Positions 1 through 7,394 of a DNA stretch of 61,946 nucleotides are shown one piece after another. The translations under genes were made by a program, and so were the position numbers. Numbering within the stretch: the stretch's first letter is position 1; each line of letters starts with the position of its first letter. The notes under the pieces were generated by a model. The model made no database searches. It saw only the letters and a list, made by a program, of their open reading frames with translations, and was not told where the DNA came from. Origin of the DNA: Desulfovibrio legallii (GTDB taxonomy: Bacteria; Desulfobacterota; Desulfovibrionia; Desulfovibrionales; Desulfovibrionaceae); the NCBI RefSeq assembly GCF_004309735.1, contig NZ_SIXC01000002.1, positions 248,613 to 310,558 on the forward strand, given 5' to 3'.

Positions 1-1156
1 CGTCGGACCGGACCAGGCAGGCGCGGTAGGCCCCGGCCAAGGCCTGCGCCTCTTCATCCACCAACACTAGATGGGCGTAGGCGGCATCGTAGCGGTCGGT
101 ATCGCGGGCCTTGCCGCTGCCTTCCCCCAAAGCGCGGAAGGCTTCTTCGCGGCGCATGGTCAGTTCATCAAGAAGTACGGGGGATTCCGCTCCGAGGAGC
201 AGATAAACGCTGTAGCGGCCTTCGCGGGCCAGTACACGGTCCTGGGGCAGGGCCGCCAGCGCGGCCATAAAATCCTCCTGAACAACGGGCGCGGCCAAAG
301 GGGCCGGAGATACGGCACGCTCGCGGGCCACTGGCGCAGGGACAAGAGACTCCTGTAACAGACGCAGACAGAGGGTGCGTTGGGCGTGGCTAAGGGCGCG
401 CAGGGATTCGGCTTTATACGGCCGGCCCACACGCATGTGGACCAGACTGCCGCGCTGGCGCTCCAGAACGTGCGGCAAAAGGGCCGTGCCCAAGGCTTCG
501 CTGAACTGGGTGGCGAGCAGAAAGGCGGGACTGACGCGGGCAGTGAACCGCAGAGGCAGGCAGTGCGTGCCAGGGCAGGCGGCCAGCAGACCCAGAAGAC
601 GGGACCAGGGCTGTTCACGTACACCCGCGCCGGGCGACCAGCGGGCCACCTTCCCGGCGGGAAAGATGCCCAGCGCACCGCCCCGCCGTAAATGGCGCAG
701 GGCGGCGCGCAGTACGGCGGCATTGGCCGCGCCGGCCGCCCCTGGGGAAAGGTCCAGGGGCAGCAGACGCGGCGCCAGGGGGGCCAGTTGGGGCAGACTG
801 GCGAGGGTGGCGGTGGTCAGAATCTTCAGGTCCGGACGCAGACGGCCACAGCGGGCCAGCAGGACCAGACCTTCCAGCGCGCCTGTGGGATGGTTGGCGT
901 AGAGGAGCAGCGGACCCTGGGTGGGGATGCGCTCCAGGGCGTGGGGCTCACTGCGGACGCGCACATCCAGGGCCGCAAGGCAGGCGGCGGCAAAGGCGGG
1001 GGCGTCGCCGCAACGGGGCAGGCCCTCGGCGGCTTTTTGCAGCCGACCCAGGGCGGTAAACCGGCGCGCCAGGGCGCGCAGCAGCCGCCGGGGGCGGCGC
1101 GGTTCAAGGGGCGCGCCTTGCGGCGCCGGTGACAGAATTTCTATGCTGCCGGGCAT
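1..1156 (-). CDS. OlsF-like bifunctional acyltransferase (PlsC + GNAT domains), 3' end outside window
   Basis: The frame reads from an ATG at 1156, 5 bases after a strong TAAGGAGGAG ribosome site, without a stop to the left edge (385 codons seen). The first ~260 residues look like a PlsC/lysophospholipid-type acyltransferase: NHPTGALEG near residue 95 corresponds to the NHPxGxxDG block of COG3176 'hemolysin' proteins, and GIFPAGKVAR near 175 to their FPxGE block. The visible C-terminal part (AESPVLLDEL, RREEAFRALG, DAAYAHLVLVD, GAYRACLV) looks like the N-acyltransferase GNAT domain of OlsB-type enzymes. The arrangement matches OlsF, which makes phosphate-free ornithine lipids by N- then O-acylation of ornithine at the inner membrane. 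Function is by family inference. A repeat-A copy starts 3 bases upstream of the ribosome site. Confidence 0.72.
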   Translation of the reverse strand, partial: MPGSIEILSPAPQGAPLEPRRPRRLLRALARRFTALGRLQKAAEGLPRCGDAPAFAAACLAALDVRVRSEPHALERIPTQGPLLLYANHPTGALEGLVLLARCGRLRPDLKILTTATLASLPQLAPLAPRLLPLDLSPGAAGAANAAVLRAALRHLRRGGALGIFPAGKVARWSPGAGVREQPWSRLLGLLAACPGTHCLPLRFTARVSPAFLLATQFSEALGTALLPHVLERQRGSLVHMRVGRPYKAESLRALSHAQRTLCLRLLQESLVPAPVARERAVSPAPLAAPVVQEDFMAALAALPQDRVLAREGRYSVYLLLGAESPVLLDELTMRREEAFRALGEGSGKARDTDRYDAAYAHLVLVDEEAQALAGAYRACLVRSD

Positions 1157-1172
1157 GCTCCTCCTCCTTATC

Positions 1173-1300
1173 TTAGAGTATTTAACACTTGAAATGCTCG
1201 CTTACGGCAGGCAAAAGCCTGCCTTCTCGCATTTCGTGGCAAGGATTTTCAAGAAAATCCTTGCAGAGCAATTAACTCATTTCATTCGTAAACCGCTCTA
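1173..1300 (+). repeat. Dispersed three-hairpin repeat, family A copy 1
   Basis: About 128 bp, over 90% identical to copies at 12178, 23688, 31824 and 60697. Arm 1 is GAAATGC...GCATTTC enclosing GGCAGGC-aaaa-GCCTGCC. Arm 2 is GCAAGGATTTT-c-aagaAAATCCTTGC. Arm 3 is a weakened GAGCAATTAAC...GTAAACCGCTC. The ends are TTAGAGTA and GCTCTAG. This copy abuts the ribosome site of the minus-strand acyltransferase gene and touches repeat B copy 1 on its other side. Confidence 0.9.
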
Positions 1301-1302
1301 GC

Positions 1303-1445
1303 AGATTACCTTTGAGAATATGTACCCTCAAAGTTTACGGCACGCTCGTTCCGGCGCTTAACAGTGCAAGTACATTGCGCTTGCGCCTTCACGGCGGGCG
1401 TCTGCTTATGCAACCGCCAGGGTATTGCAAAGTTGCAATGCCCCT
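1303..1445 (-). repeat. Dispersed repeat, family B copy 1
   Basis: On the plus strand this runs from CTTTGAG-n-CTCAAAG (hairpin at 1309-1333) through GGCGGGCGTCTGC to the near-palindrome GGGTATTGCAAAGTTGCAATGCCC (1420-1443). It is homologous to 12361-12500, 34703-34935 and 61753-61817. Read on the minus strand it begins with GGGGCATTGCAA and follows the end of the qmo operon. Confidence 0.85.
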
Positions 1446-1530
1446 GAACTGGTTGCCACAGTACCTGGGGAGAACATGCGGGGCGTGCGTGGCAAGGCCG
1501 TGACGCCTCCACGACATTTGGAAGTTGCAC

Positions 1531-1567
1531 AAAAAAACTCAGGGGACGCCTGTTGCGCACCCTGAGT
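1531..1567 (-). terminator. Rho-independent terminator of the apr-qmo operon
   Basis: On the minus strand CTCAGGG pairs with CCCTGAG and is followed by seven T residues. It lies about 80 bp past the qmoD stop. Confidence 0.8.
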
Positions 1568-1592
1568 AAAAAAGTTTTTTGAAGGGATGGGG

Positions 1593-1640
1593 TATGGGGG
1601 AAGGGGAACTTTTGTTCACAAAAGTTCCCCTTCCCCCATA
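1593..1640. terminator. Long near-perfect hairpin after qmoD
   Basis: TATGGGGGAAGGGGAACTTT pairs with its complement across a short loop (21-bp stem). It has no T-tract of its own. It sits 9 bp from the qmoD stop, so it probably protects the 3' end or assists the terminator at 1531. Confidence 0.65.
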
Positions 1641-1648
1641 AAAACCTT

Positions 1649-2371
1649 TTAAAACCCGAAGCCGTCGTTGTTTGCACCAGAAGCGCCGAAGCCGAAATCA
1701 TCGGGCACGGCGTTTTCTTCAGCGGCGGGTGCGGCTTCTTCAGCGGCCGCGCCGGCCGCGCCGGCGGCAGCGCCGCCCACAACCATGCCCTTGAGGCCGT
1801 CCTTGATGGCGTCTTTGATGGTCTGCATGAGATCATCGTGGCTCACGGCCACCTTGCCCTGGAATTCGGCCACCTGGCGACGCAGGCCGCCCATATCGGT
1901 GTTCATGGTTTTGATTTTGGCTTCCAGCTCATCCACCTTTTTAGTCAGGGCTTCGGCGCGGGCCTCAGCGGGCTCCAGGGCGCGCACGCGCTCTTCAAGG
2001 GCGGAAGCGGCGGCCGTTTGGGCGGCCATGCTCTTATAGGTATCGGCCAGGGTATCCAGGGCCTGGTCCACCAGAGCCTTGGTGCGGCCGTCCATGCAGG
2101 TAAGGGAAACATTGTCGCCCAGCAGGCTGCGGCCGGCGCTCACAAAGCCATCCCAGGACTGGCCTTCGGCCCAGTCCAGATCCATAAACTTGGGGAACCA
2201 GCGGGCCAGCCAGGCGGCGGCAAAAGGACTTACGGCCTTGGCGCAGCAATCACACTCAATGGAGCGCCCGGCCACGAAACCGGCGATTTCTTTGATATCC
2301 ACGTCTTCCTTGCCCACGACCAGGGCCAGGACGGACTCCACAGGAAAGACTTTACGGGACGTATCGGACAT
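1649..2371 (-). CDS. qmoD: QmoD-like conserved protein of the apr-qmo operon
   Basis: 240 residues, starting at the ATG 6 bases after GAGGAGG. The upstream in-frame extension is rejected because it lacks a ribosome site. The N-terminal ~120 residues are a conserved-looking domain with a cysteine cluster (C40, C42, C43). Residues ~125-200 form a coiled coil of EALTKKVDELEAKI type. The tail is Ala/Glu-rich and ends in Gly-Phe pairs. A promoter-distal gene of this kind follows qmoABC in Desulfovibrio and is called qmoD; the qmo region is needed for sulfate reduction there. The biochemical role is unknown; acting with Qmo or Apr is inferred from position. It lies 93 bp after qmoC. Confidence 0.75.
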   Translation of the reverse strand: MSDTSRKVFPVESVLALVVGKEDVDIKEIAGFVAGRSIECDCCAKAVSPFAAAWLARWFPKFMDLDWAEGQSWDGFVSAGRSLLGDNVSLTCMDGRTKALVDQALDTLADTYKSMAAQTAAASALEERVRALEPAEARAEALTKKVDELEAKIKTMNTDMGGLRRQVAEFQGKVAVSHDDLMQTIKDAIKDGLKGMVVGGAAAGAAGAAAEEAAPAAEENAVPDDFGFGASGANNDGFGF

Positions 2372-2464
2372 GGCGGCCTCCTCCTCGGAGATCGAAATTA
2401 TTCTGTACAACGCGGTACGCAAGGGCGGCCCCGGCGGACCGGGGCCGCGCCACAAGGTTACCTT

Positions 2465-3646
2465 CTAGCTTCTGCCGTACATGCGCACATAGACCAGGGC
2501 CGCCGTGCGGTAGACAAAGTGGCCGAGTTTGGACCAGGGCAGGTAGGCGAAAAGCATCCAGACAAACACCAGGTGCAGATAATAGACCAGAAAGGCGGGC
2601 ACCACGGCGTCGGCCAGGCGAAAGCACTGGGACAGGATGCCGGTGACGGCCACCAGCCAGATAATGCCCAGAAGGTACCAGTCGTACCAGCTGGAGGCCT
2701 GGTATTTGGGGTTGAGCCGCACGCGCCGCGCAGTGAGCACGGCCAGGCCGCAGAGCAGCAGCAGCGCGCCCAGGTTGGCCAGAATTTTCACCGGGAAGGT
2801 GAGGGGCATGGGCGTTTCGATCTTGATGAGGGGGATGACCTTGCCGCCCCAGTGCCCCAGGGCCACGATGGCCGTGACGCAGGCCAGGATGGCAAAGCTC
2901 CAGACCAGGAGGAAGTGCCCCCACTTGCGGTTGGGCGTTTCTTTGCCGGTATCGGGACCGGATTCGCAGTCGTCGAAGCGGCGGTGGGTGATGATTTCAT
3001 CCCAGAGCACATCCCAGAGGTGCCAGAGCCAGCATTTGGTCTTACCGATGACGGCCAGCTTGCCTTCGGGTTTGAACAGGGCCCAGAGCTTCATGACGCC
3101 GCGCGCCAGGATGAACACCGCGCCGAAGAACGTGAGCATGAAGATGGGGTCAATGGTGTAGTCGCCGTAGAAGATCTGGCCGAAGACGATGCGTCCGTCA
3201 GCGGCGCGGGGGAACCAGTTGCCGCCGTTGAAGCCGGCGCGGATCCACCAGACCACCAGCCAGAGCAGGGCCGGGATGGCGAAGAGCACGGGCAGGCCCG
3301 AAGGTTTGCTCATGAGCTTGCCTACGGCCACGGGCTCGGTCAGTTCCTTATAGATAACGTTGCGGGCCGCGCCCATAAGGTCGGCCGGGCGCGCGCCGCG
3401 GGGGCAGAGGTCCGCGCAGTTGCCGCAGTTGTGGCAGAGCCACAGGTCCACATCGGCGCGGAGCTTGTCCTTGAGGCCCCAGGAGGCCCAGACCATTTCC
3501 TTGCGCGGATAGGGCGCGTTGGCCGGAGCAAGCGGGCAGGCCACAGAACAGGTGGCGCACTGGTAGCACTTTTTGAGGGACTCTCCCCCCGCTTCTTCCA
3601 GCGCCCTGACAAACTCCATATCAGGTTTGATTGTGCATTGTGCCAT
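2465..3646 (-). CDS. qmoC: QmoC, membrane subunit of the quinone-interacting oxidoreductase complex
   Basis: 393 residues. The N-terminus carries two [4Fe-4S] motifs of HdrC type (C27/C30/C33/C37 and C71/C74/C77/C81). From residue ~115 on there are about six hydrophobic membrane segments like the cytochrome b-type HdrE/NarI subunit. It exchanges electrons between the menaquinone pool and QmoAB, which serve APS reductase. The start is the second of two in-frame ATGs (3646): AGGAGG abuts the first ATG with no spacer but is 9 bases from the second. The gene begins 13 bp after the qmoB stop. Confidence 0.95.
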   Translation of the reverse strand: MAQCTIKPDMEFVRALEEAGGESLKKCYQCATCSVACPLAPANAPYPRKEMVWASWGLKDKLRADVDLWLCHNCGNCADLCPRGARPADLMGAARNVIYKELTEPVAVGKLMSKPSGLPVLFAIPALLWLVVWWIRAGFNGGNWFPRAADGRIVFGQIFYGDYTIDPIFMLTFFGAVFILARGVMKLWALFKPEGKLAVIGKTKCWLWHLWDVLWDEIITHRRFDDCESGPDTGKETPNRKWGHFLLVWSFAILACVTAIVALGHWGGKVIPLIKIETPMPLTFPVKILANLGALLLLCGLAVLTARRVRLNPKYQASSWYDWYLLGIIWLVAVTGILSQCFRLADAVVPAFLVYYLHLVFVWMLFAYLPWSKLGHFVYRTAALVYVRMYGRS

Positions 3647-3659
3647 TGCTGCCATCCTC

Positions 3660-5936
3660 CTACATGCCCTTGAACGGGTTGGGGCCCAGGGCCATGATGC
3701 GGTCCACAAAACCGTCGATCAGGTCAGGTACCGTGTCGTATTCGTCAATGGCCACTTCAAGCTGCTCCACCCGTTCGGGCTGCACGCCCAGACGGTTGAG
3801 GGTCTCGGCGATGTTTTCCTTACGGCGGGAGCAGATTTCAGAGCCCTTGACGAAGTGGCACTGGTAGTCGTCGCCGTATTTGCAGCCCAGCAGCATAACG
3901 CCGTCAAAGCCTTTGCTCATGGCGTCGGAAACCCAGATGGCGTTGACCGAGCCAAGGCAGCGCACCGGGATAACGCGGCAGTAGGGGCTCCAGGTCTTGT
4001 GCCGCGCCCCGGCCATATCCAGAGCCGGGTAGGCGTCGTTTTCGCAGGCCAGGATGAGGATGCGGGGGCCTTCGTTTTTGAAGTCCTTGGGCACCTGCAC
4101 CTCGCGGATCATGGAGCCGATCTGGTCGATATTGTAGTTGGCAAAGGAGATGACGCGCTCCGGGCACGCGCCGAAACAGGTGCCGCAGCGACGGCAGCGC
4201 GCCGGATTGGGCTTGGGCGTGCCTTTTTCGTCGTCGTCCAGAGCGCCGAAGGGGCACTCCTCTGTGCAGCGTTTGCACTGGGTGCAGCGCACAAAGTTGA
4301 ACACGGGGTAGGAAAGGTCGCCGGAACGGGGATGCACGGCCACGCCGTGGCTGGCCGCCTCAATGCACTGGACGGCCTTGAGCACCGCGCCGCGGGCGTC
4401 TTCTTCGCAGGCGTCCATGGTCAGGGGCTGCCGCACGCAGCCGGCCGCATACACGCCCGTGCGCCGGGTTTCGTAGGGGAAGCAGATGTAGTTGGAGTCG
4501 GCAAAGCCGTCAAACAACTGCAGGTCGGGGAAATCCGGCCCCTGGCGGTAGTCGAAGTTGACCGTCACGTCCTTGGCCGTGGTGGGCACCAGACCCGTGG
4601 GCAGAACCACCAGGTCCACGTCCAGGTCAAAATCCATGCCCAGCAAAGTGTTTTTGCACTCCACCACCATGTGGTCGCCGGCTTCACGTACGGCGGTCAC
4701 GTCGGCCTTGGTCATCATAACGCCCAGGCGGTCCTGCATTTTCTTGTAGAAGCGCTCGAGGATGCCGGGGACGGTCATATCCTTATAAAGGATAAAGGTT
4801 TGGCAGGCGTCGTTGGTCTTTTCACAGACCGTATTGGCCAGACGCAGCATACCCACGCTGTTGACGGCGTTGGAGTAGGTAAGGTGGCGGAAAGTTTCCA
4901 GGTCTTCTTTGACAAAGGCCTTTTCTGCATTGTCACCCTCTGCCGGGGCGGCCTTGGGAGTCTCCTCCGGGGCGGGGGCCGCGGCGGCTTCTTCCGCCGC
5001 CTTGCGCACTGCCGCCTCGGCCAGGCTCACGTCCAGCACAAAGGCGATACGCCGCGCGCTGACCTGACCAGCCACCAGTTGCTTGCCAAAGGTAGCGGCG
5101 TCCATGACCTTAGGGCTTTTGCCCAGGCCCATGGGCTCCAGATATTTCTGATCCAGGGGCACCCAGCCCGTGGCCAGCACCGCCGCGCCCACGTCCACAC
5201 TGACGGGGCCGCTCTGGGTAGCTATGGTGGCCTTGAATTCGCCGGGCTGGCCTTCCAGTTTTTCCATACGGGCGTTGCAGTGCACGGTGATGCGCGCGTT
5301 GCCCGTAACCTCGGCGATCCTGGTTTCCAGGTTGGTGGGCTGCTTGTCCGTCCAGGGCGAGGCCAGAGGCGACGCCATGGGGATATTGTTGGCCGCGCCG
5401 CCGAGCTTCTCGCTCTTTTCCACCAGCACCACTTCGTAGCCCGTGGCCGCCGCTTCGGCTGCGGCGGTAAGGCCCGTCCAGCCGCCGCCGATGACCAGCA
5501 CACGCTGCACGCCGGTGATGGCTGCCGAATCGGGCACCGAGCTTTTCTGCAGTTTGACCACGCCCATATTGATATAGTCGCGAGCCATAAGAGTGAGCAG
5601 CGCGGGCGCGCCCTGGCTCAGGTCCACCGGGCTCTTGTCCGGATTTTTATAGGCCAGCACGCACTGTTCGCGCAGGTTCACATGCTCCACCTGCACAGGC
5701 AGGCGGTAGATATCCGCATCCACCCGGGGCGAAGCGCCGCAAAGCAGCACGCCGTCCAGGCCCTGGGCTTCAATATCAGCCCTGATTTCATCCACGGCCG
5801 CGGCCAGCACGGGAACAACCTTAACCACAGGCGTGAGGTCGCCCCACTTTTCTCCAGTCTGTACGGCCAGAGCGGGCACATCCAGCCCGCCGCCGATGTT
5901 CTGCTGGTCAAAATAGACGCCAATTTTACCGGCCAT
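3660..5936 (-). CDS. qmoB: QmoB, HdrA/MvhD-like flavin Fe-S subunit
   Basis: 758 residues, with GGGAGG upstream of the ATG. There is an HdrA-like flavoprotein region with IGGGWTG dinucleotide fold near residue 150. Two ferredoxin-like [4Fe-4S] motifs (CTQCKRCTEECP and CRRCGTCFGACP) lie near 545-600. The C-terminal MvhD-like domain, with the cysteines of CENDAYP, RCLGS and GCKYGDDYQC, spans ~620-758. A low-complexity Ala/Glu/Pro stretch occurs near 315-340. It is cytoplasmic and works with QmoA and QmoC to pass electrons between quinol and AprAB; electron confurcation has been proposed for this complex. It overlaps nothing and follows qmoA after 5 bp. Confidence 0.95.
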   Translation of the reverse strand: MAGKIGVYFDQQNIGGGLDVPALAVQTGEKWGDLTPVVKVVPVLAAAVDEIRADIEAQGLDGVLLCGASPRVDADIYRLPVQVEHVNLREQCVLAYKNPDKSPVDLSQGAPALLTLMARDYINMGVVKLQKSSVPDSAAITGVQRVLVIGGGWTGLTAAAEAAATGYEVVLVEKSEKLGGAANNIPMASPLASPWTDKQPTNLETRIAEVTGNARITVHCNARMEKLEGQPGEFKATIATQSGPVSVDVGAAVLATGWVPLDQKYLEPMGLGKSPKVMDAATFGKQLVAGQVSARRIAFVLDVSLAEAAVRKAAEEAAAAPAPEETPKAAPAEGDNAEKAFVKEDLETFRHLTYSNAVNSVGMLRLANTVCEKTNDACQTFILYKDMTVPGILERFYKKMQDRLGVMMTKADVTAVREAGDHMVVECKNTLLGMDFDLDVDLVVLPTGLVPTTAKDVTVNFDYRQGPDFPDLQLFDGFADSNYICFPYETRRTGVYAAGCVRQPLTMDACEEDARGAVLKAVQCIEAASHGVAVHPRSGDLSYPVFNFVRCTQCKRCTEECPFGALDDDEKGTPKPNPARCRRCGTCFGACPERVISFANYNIDQIGSMIREVQVPKDFKNEGPRILILACENDAYPALDMAGARHKTWSPYCRVIPVRCLGSVNAIWVSDAMSKGFDGVMLLGCKYGDDYQCHFVKGSEICSRRKENIAETLNRLGVQPERVEQLEVAIDEYDTVPDLIDGFVDRIMALGPNPFKGM

Positions 5937-5941
5937 GCCGC

Positions 5942-7177
5942 CTACCTCCCTTTCACCGTTTGCACCGCCTTCAAGGCGGCGGCTGTGCCGGACTGCGCGG
6001 AGCGCATCACATCCAGGGGCATGCGTGCGCAACCGGCGGCGAAAATGCCGGCCTCTTCGCCGCCCGCAATAAAGCCGTCTTCATCCAGAGGCAGGGGCAA
6101 GGGCGCGTCCTCACCGGCCAGCGAAGGCTGCATGCCCGTGGCCAGCACCACCAGATCATAATCCAGGGTCATTTTCTCGCCGCGCACAGCGTCTTCGGCC
6201 GTAAGCCGCACCATGTCGCCGGGGGCCTGAACCACGTCCGCCACCTTGCCCTTGACGAAATGCACGTTGGGCAAGGCCTGGACTTTTTCCAGCACCTTGG
6301 TGTAGCGGCCAGGGGCGCGCAGGTCGATGTAGTAGACGGTGATCTGCGTCTGGGGGCTCTGCTCCGAAAGATACAGACACTGCTTGAGTGTGGCCATACA
6401 GCAGATGTAGGAGCAGTAGTTGAGGTGGTTTTGGTCGCGCGAGCCCGCGCACTGCACAAAAGCCACCTGCAAGGGCTGCCGCCCGTCCGTGGGCCGCACC
6501 ATACGGCCGCCCGTGGGGCCGAAGGGCGAAGCCAGACGCTCCAACTGCATGTTGGAAATACAATTTTTGACTTTGCCCGCGCCCAGGTTGCTGAGGCGGG
6601 TCACGTCATAGGGCTTCCAGCCCGTGGCCACCACCACAGCGCCCACGCTGAGCTCCACCTCGTGGGGCTTTTCGGCCAGGTCCAGGAACTGGGCCCCCGC
6701 CACCCGGGCCGTATCGGCCTTGGAAAGGGTGTGCGTGTCCAGGGTGTAGCGTGCGGGAAAGGCAAAGGGCATGGCCTTGTAGAGGGCCTTGCGCTTGCCG
6801 AGCCCCAGGTCAAACTCGCTGGGGGTCGTGCCTTCCAGACTGGAGGCCAGCAGGCTGAAATCCACATTGTGGGGCGCGGTGTGGCGCGGTTCAATGCGCA
6901 CCTGCACCTTGTAATCGCCCTTGACGCCCACAAAGCCCACCACCTGGGCCTGGGTGAAAAATTTGATGCGCGGGTTATTCCTGATGCGCTGGAACTGGAT
7001 TTCCAGCCCGCAGGAGGGGGGACAGAGTTTGGGGAAATATTTGTTGAGCTGAGCCACGCGGCCGCCCAGCCAGGGCGACTTTTCGACGATGAAGACGTCG
7101 TGCCCCAGTTCCGCCGCTTCAATGGCGGCTGTGAGGCCCGCAAAGCCGCCGCCCACGACGAGAATGGCATTGGACAT
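5942..7177 (-). CDS. qmoA: QmoA, HdrA-like FAD subunit
   Basis: 411 residues. The ATG is 9 bases after AGGAGG; a longer in-frame extension upstream is non-coding in composition. The N-terminal FAD fold GGGFAG is at 9-14, followed by WLGGRVAQ and the CPPSCG cysteines near 52-57 that are typical of the HdrA/QmoA family. A second conserved block, VAFVQCAGSRDQNHLNYCS, has the family's cysteine pair. It partners QmoB in the cytoplasmic part of the complex that links quinol to APS reductase. It is separated from aprA by 217 bp holding two strong hairpins, so apr and qmo may have different mRNA stability. Confidence 0.95.
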   Translation of the reverse strand: MSNAILVVGGGFAGLTAAIEAAELGHDVFIVEKSPWLGGRVAQLNKYFPKLCPPSCGLEIQFQRIRNNPRIKFFTQAQVVGFVGVKGDYKVQVRIEPRHTAPHNVDFSLLASSLEGTTPSEFDLGLGKRKALYKAMPFAFPARYTLDTHTLSKADTARVAGAQFLDLAEKPHEVELSVGAVVVATGWKPYDVTRLSNLGAGKVKNCISNMQLERLASPFGPTGGRMVRPTDGRQPLQVAFVQCAGSRDQNHLNYCSYICCMATLKQCLYLSEQSPQTQITVYYIDLRAPGRYTKVLEKVQALPNVHFVKGKVADVVQAPGDMVRLTAEDAVRGEKMTLDYDLVVLATGMQPSLAGEDAPLPLPLDEDGFIAGGEEAGIFAAGCARMPLDVMRSAQSGTAAALKAVQTVKGR

Positions 7178-7282
7178 CCTGGATATCCTCCTGCGTTGTT
7201 GCATAGCGGCTAAAGAAGGAAAAGGCCTCCCGCCGCGGAAAGTGGAAACGCCGCCCGTGAGGCCCCGCTGCGCCGTGAAAAG

Positions 7283-7302
7283 GGGCGGTCTTGCGACCGC
7301 CC
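7283..7302 (-). other. GNRA-loop hairpin before qmoA
   Basis: On the mRNA sense, GGGCGGTC-GCAA-GACCGCCC is followed by CTTTT. It has a perfect 8-bp stem and a GCAA tetraloop. It is a candidate partial terminator or RNA stability element in the aprA-qmoA gap. Confidence 0.6.
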
Positions 7303-7348
7303 GGCGGCGCGGGCCGACGGCACGCATCGCGCCGACCCGTCAGCAGTC

Positions 7349-7372
7349 TGGGGCGGCCTTGCGGCCGCCCCA
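7349..7372 (-). other. GNRA-loop hairpin just after aprA
   Basis: On the mRNA sense, a 10-bp TGGGGCGGCC stem closes a GCAA loop, 23 bp past the aprA stop. No T-tract follows. It may shield the 3' end of the abundant aprBA message. Confidence 0.65.
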
Positions 7373-7394
7373 GTGTCGTTTCAGTGCCGCCTGA

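Noticed and set aside
1173..1300. Family A element considered as part of a CRISPR array or integron attC site
   Set aside because: Copies are single and kilobases apart with no spacers; no cas or integrase gene is present, and three separate hairpins do not match attC.
1838..3673. 611-codon open frame opposite qmoD and qmoC
   Set aside because: No ribosome site, composition of an antisense frame, and it crosses two well-supported genes.
3573..6161. 862-codon open frame on the plus strand opposite qmoB
   Set aside because: It mirrors the qmoB frame in GC-rich DNA, is rich in His/Gly/Arg/Gln, has no ribosome site and no recognisable motif. The minus strand has clear QmoB motifs.
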